From Talpa occidentalis (taxonomy: Eukaryota; Chordata; Mammalia; Eulipotyphla; Talpidae), in the NCBI RefSeq assembly GCF_014898055.3, contig NW_023601212.1, forward strand, positions 42,458,329 through 42,522,328: DNA of 64,000 nt. The letters are read 5' to 3'. The translations under genes and the position numbers were made by a program. The notes under the pieces were generated by a model, which had not been told where the DNA came from, made no database searches, and was given only the letters and a program-made list of their open reading frames with translations. Below, piece by piece: positions 1 through 13,100 of the stretch (positions are counted from its first letter, which is position 1; each line of letters starts with the position of its first letter).

Positions 1-1679
1 TCACAAATCTGCCATTCAGTTGTGTGAGAGAGTAATATGATTATTTCCTGAACAAGCATTTACTGAGCTCCTGTTAGATACCGGCTGTGGGAACGCAATG
101 GTGAACTGGTCCAGAGTGGTCCTGGCACTCGAGTGCAGGTCTGGTTGGGAAAAACAGGAAGTGTTGAACAAGGAACTTGCATCACAAGGAAGTCAGCTAC
201 ACAGAAGTAGAAGCTGCAGCCACCAGGTGCTTTGTGTGCTTTAGCTTGTGCTGCCCAGGGCACCATGGGGCATGCTGGAACACTACGCTATTTGGAGTTC
301 TGGGAATCTTGTGGTTTGGGGAAGAGAACAGCACCTCCAATTCCCACTGAACAGCTTTCTCCTAATCAAACGCTCTAGTTTGGGCTTGAGACTAAATGAG
401 AAAACTACTTGGGGATCATTCCCGCCTGGGGAGTGTGCTGAACCTGGAGCTGTCTCCACCTTAGTCCTGAGCTATGCATCAGACCTCATCTGTATGCAAC
501 TCTGTGACTGATCCATAGGGATTCCATAATTTGCACAAAGATGTGGAGAGGGGAATTTTGTGTTAACTTTTAATGAGCTCCCAAGAGTCACTGAAAATAC
601 CAAGACTTGTTTACAAACAAAGCTTGGAATTGGTTCCCAGGGATTATTGTGTCAGCAGAGTTTGGCAGATTGTGCAGGATATGTGACCCTTTGGGCTCTT
701 TAATGCCAGTTAGATCTGTAATGTTTTTTATCATCTGTGTTGTCAAGGATGAATGCCCACAGCACAGAGAGCACTGGGGTGATGGGTTGAAAGAATTCTA
801 CTAATTGCCTGCTGAGGAGACACTGTGACATCCCTTCAGTTGAATTCTCTGGGCACTTACTGCTTTCTTTTCTTTGTGATGTATTACTTTCATTTACTAG
901 AGACCAAATAGCCACCAGTATGGATTGTCCATTTCTTTTCAGGTTCTTAAACACAGATTAATAGGCAAGAGGAGACTTGTATAGTAGCATAGAGAGCTTC
1001 CTGTTTTAGGGCACTGACTCACATCAGACAAAATTTGTTCAAATCCTACTCTAGTCACTTGCAGGAGGTGTAGCCTATGTGAAGTCAGTTGAGCCTCCCT
1101 CTGCTAATGCGGAGGTTATTTGGAGCAGCACTTGCATGGCAAGGTAGCAATATGCCTGCAGGCACTGAAGCAGTGTTCAACAGATGCCACCTAGTATGAT
1201 TTCATCACACAGTCAAGTCCTATAAGTGTTTGAGCCAATTTTTTCACTTACTTTACCCCATGCCTTGAGAATTAATCCATTCATTTAACCAACATTTATT
1301 GAATGTGTTTTGTGTTCCAGACTCTGGGAATTCAAGCACAGAGCCAATGAGATGATATTTCCTTATTTTCTGGTGTTTTTCTCATAGTAGAGAGGAAAAA
1401 ATCAGCAGAAGAGTAATTAAAACTCTTAAGAGTTACATATTTTTCCAGTGTCTATTTTTTAATTGGGTCTCTTTTGTGTTGAGGTAACACAAGTTTACAA
1501 CACTATATATGGTCAGGAGGAACAGGTTTGCCTCACTTCAGATGTGTTACCATCTCACGTCCACCACCAAAGAACCATAAGTGCTTTGGAGTCACTCTTA
1601 ATACTTCTTCTGTCAATAAATACAGGAGCCCTCAAGAAGTCGTTTTGGCTTGATTTCAAAGTCTTTTTGTTTTCTCACA
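1..1679. other. Intergenic, no gene recognised
   Basis: I see no exon, RNA gene or young repeat here; open frames are short and unrelated to known proteins. Around 1275-1390 the wording (cattcatttaaccaacattt onward) resembles the 3' part of an ancient L2/MIR-type repeat, which is a weak call. Confidence 0.4.
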
Positions 1680-2500
1680 TTTTCTTTATTTACTATTTGT
1701 TTAGATACAGTATGATTGGAAGGTACAGCTCCTCCTTCCTCCACTCCCACCTCCTTCTAGTCACCAAAATAATTTTTAGAGTCTAAGAAATCTTTTGCTG
1801 TGTCTTGCCAGTTTATTTTCATTGGTTATTTCTATTCCACAAATTAGTGAAACCATCTGGAATTTGTCTTTCACTTTCTGACTTATTTTACTAAGCACAG
1901 TCACCTTAAGTTCCATTCATATTTTCACAAGAGGCAAGACTTCATCTTTTTAAATATCCCATTGAGCATACATACTACAGTTTCTTTTCCAGACACCCAT
2001 CGATGGGCATTTAGTTTGGATCCATGTCTTGGCTAATGTGAATAATGCTGCTATTAACAATCTTTTCTTACTAGTGTTCTCATATAATTTTGGTAAAACC
2101 TACAAGTGGCATTGCTGCATGATATGGTACTTTCATTTTTTTAGGAATCTCCATACCATTTTCCATAGAGTGTTCCTTTTCTTCCACACACACCCCCAAC
2201 CCTTACTGTGTCTGATCTGTTTTATATGGGTCATCCTCAAGGTGTGAGGTGGTATCCCCTTGTGGTTTTAAGTCACATTATCTCTTAATAAAAATTGATG
2301 TTGAGCATTTTTTGTGTGCCTGTGGGCCATCTATATGTCTTCTTTGAAGAAGTGTCTACTTAGGTCACTTGCCCATTTTTTTGATTGGGCTGTACTTTTT
2401 GCTCTGGAGTTGTATGAGCTCTCTATATATTTTGGAAATTAACCCTTTGTCAGAAATATGATGTGCAAATGTCTTCTCCCAGATCATAGTTTGCCTTTTG
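1680..2500 (-). mobile_element. Old L1 3' fragment
   Basis: Read on the minus strand this matches the end of L1 ORF2 and the 3' UTR. It has the typical antisense phrases for the C-terminal ORF2 segment (taatgtgaataatgctgct, gtcttctttgaagaa) and many substitutions and indels. It is a decayed copy with no open frame. The 3' UTR boundary near 1680 is approximate. Confidence 0.7.
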
Positions 2501-2603
2501 TGTGTATGTTGGTTTCTTGCATGGTCCACCTAGGCTACTTCTGTGTCTTGGTTACTATAAATAGTGATGCTAAAAAAGCAGGGGTGGGAGCAGATATCTT
2601 TTT

Positions 2604-2865
2604 TAAGATTTATTTATTTATGCATACAAGAGCTGGCCAGAGGTGCTGGAGGGTGAGCGGATTCACCAGAGACAGAATGGGGAGCAGAACAGGCAGATCC
2701 ACTGAAATACACTGCTGAGGGTGAGACAGGAGAGGTCTGCTGTGCCATGTGGGTTAGCAACCTGACCAGGCATCGAACTTGTGCTGCAGTGGCTGCAGAT
2801 AGCTTCACAGTGCTGTGTTCAACCCCTTGCATCACCAGGGGCACCACCAAGGAGGCCCCCAGGGT
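2604..2865 (-). mobile_element. tRNA-derived SINE (Rhin-1-like), reverse orientation
   Basis: The complement of the AAATAAAT tail is at 2604-2625 and the tRNA-like head (complement of ccctggtg) is near 2850. Imperfect target-site duplications flank it: GCAGATATCTTTTT at 2590-2603 and GCAGATATTTTTTC at 2866-2879. Diverged copy. Confidence 0.85.
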
Positions 2866-2940
2866 GCAGATATTTTTTCAAATTAGAGGCGTCATTTCCT
2901 CTTGATAAGTCCCCAGAAGTAGAATTGCTTAATTATATGG

Positions 2941-3299
2941 TGTAGGGGCAGGAAGGGCACTGAGCAGTTTTCTGATCCGGCAGACTGGTAAAGGAGGAGA
3001 CCTGGAGCCCTCGGTGGGTTTTTTGGGCTGTTATTGAGCTTTACATGTAGTGCAGCAACCAGGTACATGGCAGGCCAGGAGGCCTCTAAGCCCCCAGCAA
3101 GTCTTCACTCTGGGCTTCTCTGGCTTCTCTCTCCCGCTGCTTCTCCCGCTGCTTCTGGTGACTATCTCAATACCCCTCCCATGGCCCACAGAAGTAAACA
3201 AGATAGTTTGCAACAATGTAACTACTGCAGGTGCCCCATCTGGCAGGGCAATCCTAATGGTGGGAGGGCAGAAAAGCCTGAAAAACCATTTCCCCTACA
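2941..3299. mobile_element. Solo LTR of an endogenous retrovirus, 5-bp TSD
   Basis: The element begins TGTAGGGG and ends CCCCTACA, a perfect 8-bp terminal inverted repeat with the TG...CA ends of retroviral LTRs. It is flanked by direct repeats TATGG (2936-2940 and 3300-3304) and interrupts an old L1 whose text resumes exactly after the second repeat. No internal retroviral sequence is present. A 5-bp duplication is typical of ERVL-type and some other classes, so the class is left open. Confidence 0.8.
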
Positions 3300-3497
3300 T
3301 ATGGTAATTCTATTTTTAATTTTTGGCAGGTTCTCCATACTGTTTTCCATAATAATGCCAGCAATTCACATTGGGACCCCTTTTTAAAACTGTCAACTAC
3401 ATTAAAATTCCAAATGCTCCCACAAAGTACTACTTACTTGTTCCAAACCTTTGTGACTTTAACTCCAACTTTTCCTCCATAAAAGCTTGTTTGTGTT

Positions 3498-3833
3498 GGA
3501 CCTCCCCGGTGGCGCAGCGGTTGAGCGCTGGGTTACGAAGCTGCCCGCAGCCTCTGCGGTGCCAGTTCGATCCCCCGCTGCTCCCCGGCCTCCGGAGGAG
3601 GGTCCCACATGGCGCGCAGACCTCTCCTGCCGCCCGCTGCTCCCCTCAGCAGTGTACTTCGGTCCTTCTGCCTGCTCTGCTCCCTGCTCTGGCTCTGGTG
3701 AATTCTCTCACCCTCCCGCGCTTCTGACTGTACCCAGTGCATGTATAAACAAAACAATAAATAAATAAATAAATAGATAGATAGATAGATAAATAAATAA
3801 ATAAATAAAGCATGCCTCAAGGGGGGGAAAAAA
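3498..3833 (+). mobile_element. tRNA-derived SINE with (AAAT)/(GATA) tail
   Basis: The tRNA-like head (cctccccggtggcgcagcgg, A box; gttcgatcccc, B box) is followed by the family body and a long AAAT/GATA microsatellite tail (about 3755-3810). The 15-bp target duplication AAAGCTTGTTTGTGT is exact at 3483-3497 and 3834-3848. It shares body variants (GCGCGCAGACC, ACTGTACCCAGTGC) with the copy at 41482, suggesting a subfamily. Confidence 0.92.
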
Positions 3834-3848
3834 AAAAGCTTGTTTGTG

Positions 3849-4583
3849 TGGTATGATGTATTTTGGATGACAGACCCTACCAGAGAAAGTTATGACACCT
3901 CTGTCTTATAGTTAATCTTTTAAAGGTCATAGGGGTCACCAGACTATCAGTTATAGGCTTTGAACCAGCATGGCATCAAAGGTCCTTGCAGTTTCTTAAT
4001 GATGTAACTAAAATTTAGCATTGGTATATATTCCACATCTTCAGATGATGATAAGACCTATAAGGGAAAAATATGGGCTAAAGAGATAGAATAAGGTAGC
4101 ACTTTGGCAATGAAGGAAGACCTCTCCAAGAAAGTTCCATTTCAGCTGACTCCTAAAAGGTGGGACTGGGCCACAACAGAGCTGGGAAAATAGCATCTCA
4201 AACATAGGGAGGGGCAAGTTCAAAGGCCCTTAGGAGAGGAAAGAATAGGCATATTCAGAGATTAGAATGGAGTCCAGGGTGAGGGAGGAGGATAAACTGG
4301 AAAGGAGGCTCAGTGGAGCAGAGTCCCTGAGACTGGGAAAGGAGACAACACCTGTAGAAGGACATTGTTTTGAGACATTAATAGAGGCGCCCCTCATTCT
4401 CTCACCTCTGTGCAGCTGGGTGACACCCAACTCTCAGAAGCAATGACTTCCTATCTGCATGGGGAACCTCCCTTTATCTGTAAGGGGGTTGAGGGTAGGG
4501 ACTAATACAATGAGCACAAATAATAGAATTGTCTTTGAATTTCAAGACACATTTCTTAAAACTCATCGCAGAAATAATAGTCT
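3849..4583. other. Intergenic, nothing recognised
   Basis: I find no exon-like or clearly repeat-derived sequence in this stretch. Confidence 0.35.
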
Positions 4584-4799
4584 TTTTTTAAAGATTTATT
4601 TATGCATACAAGAATGGGGGTACAAGCCAGAGGTGCAGGGGGTGAGAGGATTCACCAGAGACAGAGTGGGGAACAGAACAGGCAGAGTGACTGAAATACA
4701 CTGCTGAGGGGAGCAACTGGCAAGTCAGGAGAGGACTGTTGCACCATGTGGGTCAGCTCCCTGCCCGGGGATCGAATTCATGCTGTAGTGGCTGCGGTT
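4584..4799 (-). mobile_element. SINE, reverse, head-truncated
   Basis: The tail complement (ttttttaaagatttatttatgc) leads, and the body follows to the B-box region. The match stops at about 4799 before the A box, so roughly the first 60 bp of the element are missing. Confidence 0.8.
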
Positions 4800-4992
4800 A
4801 GCAAAAGACAAGATGCTCTAAGAGCCAAGCTTTCTAACAGAAAAAGTAATAATAGCCAGATTATTAAGCATGTGCTGCATACCAGAAACAGCTGTAAATA
4901 CTTCGAATCTAGTCCTTGAGACTAGTCTGAGTCAGGTTCTGCTATTCTCTCCAGCCATGCATGGCGTAACACATTTCAGAAACAAACATACA

Positions 4993-6056
4993 GCCTAGAA
5001 ACACTACATGACATGCACCTCAAAGACATCTTTACAGACACAACGCCCAATCCAGTGATAGTGAAGGCAAAGATAAACAGCTGGGACTACATTAAACTAA
5101 AGAGCTTCTGCACAGCAAAAGAGACAATAACAAAAACAAAGAGAAACCCCACCAACTGGGAGAACATTTTTGCACACAACACTAATGATAAAGGACTGAT
5201 CACAAAAATCTACAAAGAGCTAACGAGACTCAACAAAAACAAAGAAAATAATCCCGTCAAAAAATGGGCAGAAGAGCTAAAAAGAAACTTCTCCAAAGAG
5301 GAAATACGAATGGCTAATAAGCATATGAAAACGTGTTCAACATCACTTGCAATCAGGGAAATGCAAATCAAAACTACCATGAGATACCATCTCACACCAG
5401 TGAGAATGGCACATATTAAAAAAACTAGCAACAACAAATGTTGGCCAAGATGTGGAGAAAAATGAATTCTCCTGCACTGTTGGTGGGAGTGCAAACTGGT
5501 CCAACCACTATGGAAAGCTGTGTGGAGATTCCTCAGCCTGCTAAAGATGGAGCTTCCATATGATCCAGCAATTCCACTCCTAGGTATTTACCCAAAGGAC
5601 ACAGAAACATTAATTCCAAAGAGCACCTGCAACCCTATGTTTATAGCAGCACAATTTATAATAGCTAAGCTTTGGAAACAACCCAAATGCCCAAAAATAG
5701 ATGACTGGATCAAGAAGATGTGGTACATATACACCATGGAATATTACTCAGCATTCAAAAAAGATAAACACATGCAATTTGCAGTAACATGGATGGAGCT
5801 GGAAGGGATCATGCTCAGCAAAATAAGCCAGAAAGAAAAAGAAAAATACCAGATGGTCTCACTCATATCAGGAATCTAGAAAACCTAAATAAGGGACCAG
5901 GAAAAAGAATAGCTATAAGAAAGAAAAAATCAAAATCAACAAACAACTGTGAACCAGAGACACTCTATGGGGGTGGGGGGGGGGGGAAAGAAGCGATTGG
6001 GGTAAAAATAAGGGGGTTACAATTGTATTGGGAATATAAAAATAAAATTAAACAAA
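4993..6056 (+). mobile_element. 5'-truncated L1 (ORF2 C-terminus and 3' UTR)
   Basis: It carries the C-terminal third of L1 ORF2 in two frames (about 5013-5465 and 5520-5879) with a frameshift/stop at about 5464. A G-rich tract (5970-5987) and a short 3' UTR ending in AATAAAATTAAAC follow. Target duplications AAACAAACATACA at 4980-4992 and 6057-6069 bracket it. It belongs to the same L1 lineage as the long copies downstream. Confidence 0.9.
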
Positions 6057-6069
6057 AAACAAACATACA

Positions 6070-7056
6070 ATCTAAGTGTGTAGGAGAGAATACCTAGTTT
6101 GTGTAATTACATTCTATAAGATTACAGTGATGAATTCACCTAAAGATGAATTTCTCAGAACATGTCCCTGTGCTTAAGCAAGCCAGGACTATATACAGCT
6201 GAGGAAACACAGTCACAGGGAGGAAAATTAATTTGTTCAAGTCATGCAACAGAGCAGATACTTAAACACAAGCAATCTCACCCCACAGCATGTGATGGGG
6301 ATGGAGAGGAAAGGGGCTATGATTTTTGCTCCCAAACACCTGGTTTTGAAAACAGATGGCCCTGCCCCCAACCCACTCAAAATGGGCCAGGGGGAACCTG
6401 TGATTGGGAATGGAGGAAAAACTGGTGGTGAAAGAATACAAGGTGAGCTACAGACACACACTCTGTGAGTGGGTGGGCACACAATGGGGCACAGCCAGTA
6501 TTTGTTGACCAGGTTTCCTGGACCACAGGGGATGGGGAGGCCAGAGAAGGAAAGAGAAAGGACTCTGAGGGCAGAGGAAGAAGCTTGTTCACTGGGAGGT
6601 ACAGATGTGGAGGTGGGGCTGGTGACAAGAGCAGGGAAGAACTAGCCTGTGTTTTATGCTGGCCAGGGACCTCTGTTTTGGGAGATCCTCACAACCTAAA
6701 AGAATGGATTTGCCTGTATGGCTTCTCCTCCCTGACTCACAGCCTCAGATGTGCCCCTTAAGCCTGTCCTTGACCTTGGCCCCTTTCCTATTCAAGTACC
6801 CCCAATGCTCCTTATTGCTCACAGGATGAAATTCGCAGTTGGGCTCAGAGAACCCCTGATCAGCACGGGAACCCTGTGTTCATCATTCTAAGGCTCTTAG
6901 ACTTATAGACACCAGCCCCACCCCTCTATGTCCACTCCCCTGCCCTCCCATCCCCCTCCCCACACACCCACACCCACTCACCCACCCACACACACACACA
7001 CAGGTCCCATCCCCAGCTGGCTCTTGGTGAGGCCGGGACAGGACTGCCAGCACAGT
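6070..7056. other. 3' flank of the first CYP4F gene
   Basis: There is no coding sequence. 6721-6830 has a related copy at 55960-56085, downstream of the second CYP4F gene, so it appears to belong to the duplicated block; its wording is also L2-like. 6955-7003 is a C/A-rich simple repeat (cacacacacaca). Confidence 0.5.
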
Positions 7057-7062
7057 TTTATT
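7057..7062 (-). promoter_or_regulatory. Poly(A) signal of the first CYP4F gene
   Basis: AATAAA on the minus strand, about 60 nt after the stop codon, gives a very short 3' UTR. The equivalent hexamer of the second gene reads AATGAA. Confidence 0.7.
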
Positions 7063-7123
7063 CTTGGGAATCTACAGAGAAGTGTGTAAGGTCAGCGCGG
7101 ATCCCAGGCTAGGCAGCGGGGAG

Positions 7124-10100
7124 TCACTGCGGGTCCTCGCTTAGGGGCTCCAAGCGCAGCCAAAGTCCACCCTCTGCGCGCAGGATCAGCTCCGGCTTCC
7201 TGCGCGGCTCCTGCTCGTCTGGCAGCACGCGGAAGCGCAGCAAGGTGAGCGCCAGGACCACCTTCATCTCGGTCATGGCGAACGTCTGCCCGATGCAGTT
7301 CCTGCGGGAGGGATGGGTCTCTGACTACACCTGGGAACACCCATCCCCATCCCAAAGCATGAGAATCTGACCCAGACTCCCCCGCGGCCCACAGGGATAG
7401 GGAAGGGAGCTAACGCCGTGGTCCCTCCACGTGGGCTTCCAGCTCCCCTGAGCCTGGCCCGACGCCAGCCCCAATACACAGAGGAAGGCACTCTGAGACC
7501 ACTAGGACCCATCCAACCGCCATTCTCCCCAAGAATGGAGACCCTCTTGGGGAAGGAGGGGGACCCAGAAGTCAGACCATCCTCAACTGTCCCTCTTTCC
7601 CACTCTGCAGTCACGCCTGAGAGATAATCCCAGACCCCTCCCCTATCCTTGCCTGTGATGCCCGCTGCCCTCACCTGGGTCCCGCGGAAAAGGGAATAAA
7701 AGCCAGTGGTGATCTCTCCTTGATGTTTTCTGTGTCAAAGCGGAAGGGATCATACACCTAGGGGCAGGCCAAGACAAGGATGATGGGTGGGGTCTTCGGG
7801 ACAGTCTTGGAGAGACCGAAGTGCGCAAGGTAGAGAGAGGGGATTTCTGATTTGCCAAGTCCCAACCCTGCCCTCTACCCCTTGTCCCCTGGAGCCAACA
7901 AGGATGGGAAGAGGCAGTACCTCAGGGTCTGGCCACACGGACGGGTTGTGGTGGGTCCCAAAAATACTAATGAGGCAGATGATACCTGTGGGAGAGCAGG
8001 AGGTCAGTTAGGATGAAGCCCCCCCACCCCTGCCTGATGAACCCCTCCTCCTGCCCTTAAGTCTCCTCCCCCTGACATGGGCACCTTTGGGGATGACACG
8101 GCCATCTGGGAGGACAATGTCCTGGGTGCAGCAGCGGGAGATGACCGTGACCGGGGGGTGCAAGCGCAGACTCTCCTTGATGCACATGGTCAGGAAGGGC
8201 AAGTGGGCCAGGTCGTCCCTAAGGAATCCCCACAACACAGTCATCTAGGGAGCGAGCACTGAGACCCCAGCCCTCCTGTTGCCCTGGTAAGAGCCTCTCT
8301 CCCTATAACAAAAATGCAAATGTATCAAATATCGCCTAACTCATCAAGTTACATACATTAAATATGTACAATTTTTTGCATGTCAATCATAGCTCAATAA
8401 AGTGAGTATAGGCAAAGAAAGAAAGAAAAGAAATAGCACAGAAGTACCAGAGACATTTTAACTGGGTATTTTTAGAAGATGCCTGAGCAAAAACAACACC
8501 CAAAGCCAACCATAAAAAGATTTGCAAATTTTCCAAAAATAAAATACTCCAATGGCAAGAGAGCAAAATCAAAAGGGAAATGAATAAGAAACAAAATAAA
8601 CAAATCCAACTGTTTACTTATTTATCCTGATAATAGAGACACTAGATAATGAAATTGGACAAAGGAAAAAAGATGGTATGTAATGCAATTGGAAATGTGG
8701 GAGCAAATATGTCATTTGGGGCAGATGGTGGTTTTCTACTTAGAAAATACAAAAGAATCCACAGAAAAAGGTTTATGAATATTGATGATTTAGTAAAATT
8801 CTTTTTCTTTAATCCCCTTATTGTTGTGTGGCGTTTTAAATATTTAATAACTAATATAGTTAACTGGTTCAAAATTGAGAAACTTTAAAACACTCATTCC
8901 CCCTCCTCATACTTATTTTGTGACTTTTTAGGCACCCATCCAATAAAGTACACATATAGCTCTGATAGTCAGTAGGTATTTGGGTACAGTTGGGATCTGA
9001 CTATCAGAGTCATCTGAGGCATATTCTCCACACTTGGCCCTGTCTCTCTTACTCTTACATGGTCCGGGAGTTTCATGACCTGAAACTCTTCTGCCATTAG
9101 GTTGGGAACTCTTGAAAGGCAAAGGATGGGCCTGGGTCCTTCCCAACGCTCTAGAACACAGAATGAGTCTGGGAAGAACTGGAGGTGGGAAGACCAGTGT
9201 GGTTATGTTTGCTGAGTGGGGAGTAAACAGATGAAGACAGGTGTTGATGAACAAGAGTTGAATGACTTTAAGCTCAGATGTACCCTGTGAATCCTGAACT
9301 GAATTGTTTGGTAGGAATTAGGCAGGAGAAGAGCGTGTTTGAAAAAAAATGTGATTTCAGAGAGAAAGGCAAGTCAGTGGGATGGAAGTTTGCTTATTGA
9401 AAATGTGCTGCATGGCATCTGCCCTCACAAGTTGTTACTGGTTCTCTCAGCAGCCTGGATCTTTCTGTCCCAAAACTGCAACCTTTGCCCTGCTATCCAG
9501 GCCTGGTGCCAGACCCTGACCCTGGGCTCTGTTCCTGCTCCCACTGAGCAATAATGACAGAATCCATTGAACGATCTCCCCCTGCCCCAGCTAGGAAGCA
9601 AAGCCAGTGAGAGGGGTTCAGGAGTGCCCTGAGCCTACACTCACCATTCAATCTCCTTAGTCTCACGATCCCTCAGGAGCATCTGCACCTCCTGCCGGCA
9701 GCGCTCCTGGTATTCTGGGTGCTTTGCAAGGTTGTACAGGACCCAGGAAAGGCCGCTGGCTGTGGTGTCATGGCCTGAAGGACAGCCAAGTAAGCTTGGG
9801 TCTCTGGAATGCTTCAGCATCTCCCTTACATTAAGTCCCATGAGGAGGTTGGGGAGAATGGGGCAGTAGAGGATGGTCCAGGGCCCACCCCACACATCCC
9901 TGGATTAGAGAAAGCCTGTGCCCTATCTGCAGTCCCACACTAGAACCCTCACCCTCAAACATGAAGGTGTCCGCCTCTGCTCGGATGTCCTCATCTGACA
10001 GTACATTCCCATCTTCATCCTGGAGAGGAAACAAAATCCCTCAAATCACACCAGCTCTGAGGGTATCTGACCCTAACCTGAGACAAATTCAGAGGCTCCA

Positions 10101-13100
10101 TCATCCATCCAGAAATTTCACCTCACTCTGCTCTCCTAGACATCTCTTCTGCACTGTCACCAGGGAACTCACCCCTCAAGCTTCTGTTTTGTTCCTGATA
10201 TGCAGAATCAACGATCCATTAGTATTTTCATGCATCTACGTGATGGAGGCTTACTGAGAAAAGTTAGTGGCAGCCTGCATTACAGGATGATTGAATGGCA
10301 ACTTTCCCTGGAAGTTAGAGATTGAGAATTGCTCCAATGTCATTTGCTCATATTCTATGGTAGCAAATTCAGAGCTTCCTTATCTTTGCAGATAAGGGGT
10401 GGATTTGAAACTACAGAACCTATAGGCTTTGTCTTCTCACTGAAGAGTTTACAGAAGAACAATCTCTCTCTCTTTCTCTCCACTCCCTCACAGGGAAAGG
10501 TTCAGAGGTGTCTTACATAAGTCCCAAGATTAATAATGGTGAGATAAGATACTGCTCCTGTGAGACAGATGTGGCTGCATGTGCAGGTTAAAGTTAACTC
10601 AGAGGAATTTTGAGTGGGAAACTAGAGCTGTAACTCTACTCTGTCTACTTCTGTGAGTAATAAATGGAAATAGATGATTGATTGACTAATTGACAACCGA
10701 TACATAGATTGATAGATATTAACATGTTTACTTGGAAATGTAGTAAAACCTCCGGTCCTTCATAATTTCAGACTTAGAAGTCCCCTTCAGGCTGCATTCA
10801 ATAGTTCCTCCAAAATTTATCCCTAAATCATCCCTCCTTTCCTCAAGCACCTTTCATGGCTCCCCAGTGCCAGTAGCATCAAGTTCAATTTCTTGGATCC
10901 AATATATGAAATCAACATCTAGTTTACCTCTTGAATTCAGATCCTACCTTGGTCAACAGGAGCACATCGATGAAGTCTAATGTTTTGGCTTTCGCCTTAG
11001 CCCTGAGAAAGTCATCAACACCCTGAGTGGGGAGAGTACGGCGCCGCTCCTGGATGACAGCATCTGTGAAGTCATGCACCAGGCGGCAGGCCCTGCGGAA
11101 GCGCTGCCCATCGGGAGTGAGATAGTACAGAAAGTCCACATGCAGCAAGATCTGTTGGTGCCGTTTTGCCACAAGGGCGCTGAGCTCCAAGATGGCAGCA
11201 ATATATTCACTGGGCTTCCTACAGGATGAGATCATGAAGGAGGCTACACTTTACCTCACCTGAGTTGGAGGAGAACCTTTCAACAGGAGCTTCCTCCCTT
11301 CAGGAAACTGAGTATCTGGCAACAGATGGTTTCACAGATGCAGAGAGAAGATGGGCCAGAAGATGTGACTCTAGGATTTCTCTCTCCCTGCACCCCCTCT
11401 CTGTGAGCTGCCTCCATGTCCCACCCAAAGCTTAGCTTGGGCATCATACTCTTATCTCTCTGCACAGTTTCCAGTCCTGCCCCTTTTCCTTCCCAAGACT
11501 GTCCGCATAATTCAGATTCTCCAACTGGTCCATGGGTCCAACCCCTCCCCTCGTCTCCTTGAATCCAATGTCAACACTATCAAATGTCTATAAGACAGTC
11601 TTCCCTTGAGTGAAAAGTCCAGACTCAGCTTTGACCACAACCTGCATCGGCTCAAACATTTTCCATGGCTCCCTGAAAGCCTCAGGATAAAGTTCCTACC
11701 CCTCTGTCTGACTTTTGAAGGTTCTTAGATATAGCTCCTACCTATTCCTCCAACTCTATATATTTCAACTTATTTCCTAGATATCTCCTCACTGCTCCCC
11801 TGCTTAGTTCATTTAACCTTCTGGTCATTGTCAAACATTTCTACCTGAAAGAATCACTTTTCTCCTTTTCCTTCCTTGTCTTCAAGCTCCAGCTCTGGCC
11901 CACCTCCTCCAGAAAGCCTCTTCTGATTGCCCTAGTCAGTCCTTCCTTCCCCATCTATCCCCTTGAATCTGTGGCTCATGTTCCCAGGCCCTGGACAAGG
12001 ACTCACTCTTGACAATTGCTGTCAAAACTGAAGACACATTTCTGCAGACTGTCCAAGGTCATAAGGCTGATGTGTTCAAACATGTCCAAACGGGTGCAGC
12101 CCTCTGAGGCTAGCTTCTTCCATTTGGCCTGGACAGAGAAGGAAGCAGAAATGAAGCAGGGGCCTTCATTCTGTGATGACCTTCATTCTTGGAGACCAGC
12201 CTCCTGGTCTCCAAGACCCATCCACAGACTTTAGTGGAACTGAAAGCTGTTACTTTTTGTATATGAAAACCCCATGACTGGGAATCAGAAGATCTGCGTT
12301 CAGTCCTGGCTCTGCCTCTTCCAGTGTGCTCTTGTTCAACTCATTGCCTTCCTACTAAATCTCCATTAACAGTTCAGATGTTCTGCTTTGGGCCTCCCTA
12401 GTGGTATAAGGGGTTAAGCACCGCACTATGAAGCAATCTGCAGCCTCTGCAGCACAAGTTCGATCCCCGTCCGGCCAGGGAGCAACCCAATGGTACAGTA
12501 GACCTCTCCTGTCTCACCCACTGCTCCCCACAGCAGTGTATTTCAGTCAGTCTGCCTGTTCTGTTCCCCACTCTGTCTCTGGTGAATCCTCTCACCCCCC
12601 GCATCTCTGGCCCGTACCCCAGCTGTTGTATGCATAAATAAATAAATCTTTAAAAAAAAAAAAAAAAAGACGTTCTGTTTTGGTGTTGGATGAACCAGGT
12701 TGGAATCCCAGTGATTGTTAGGTCACTTGGTAGCATCTTTCCCAAAATGGAAAGATGCTCAGATGCTGAGGGAGCCACCTGCTCACCCAAGGGAGATGGC
12801 TTCATGCCCCTCATCCAGCAAGTCAAAATCTTTGGCTTCTCCACACAGGCTTCTGGGAGGGAAGAAGAAACTAGCACTTTCTGCGCACCCACTGTGTGCC
12901 AGGGACATGGCTCCATTATGTCATCCTAACTACCCTGCGGAGGGGGTATTCATATTCCCATTTCATCTGGGGAAACCAAGTTTCACAAAGGAAGAGCAAT
13001 AGTCCCAAAGCCACTAGAAGAGTCAGAATTCCAGACAAGATGTCTTTGAGCCCCCATCATCCCTGAAGCTCCAGCTGGGACTGTGGGCTCAAGAGACTCA

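Larger units (their letters stand above)
2525..3482 (-). mobile_element. Second old L1 fragment, split by a SINE and an LTR
   Basis: The L1 text restarts at about 2525 with a segment already present in the preceding copy, so this is a separate insertion. It continues at 2880-2940 and again from 3300. A SINE (2604-2865) and a solo LTR (2941-3299) interrupt it, which orders the insertions: L1 first, then SINE and LTR. Confidence 0.65.

Noticed and set aside
3533..3820. 95-codon minus-strand frame
   Set aside because: It translates the SINE body and its AAAT/GATA tail in reverse.
8649..8888. Plus-strand 79-codon frame in a CYP4F intron
   Set aside because: AT-rich, lacks homology and splice context; at best an old L1 trace.
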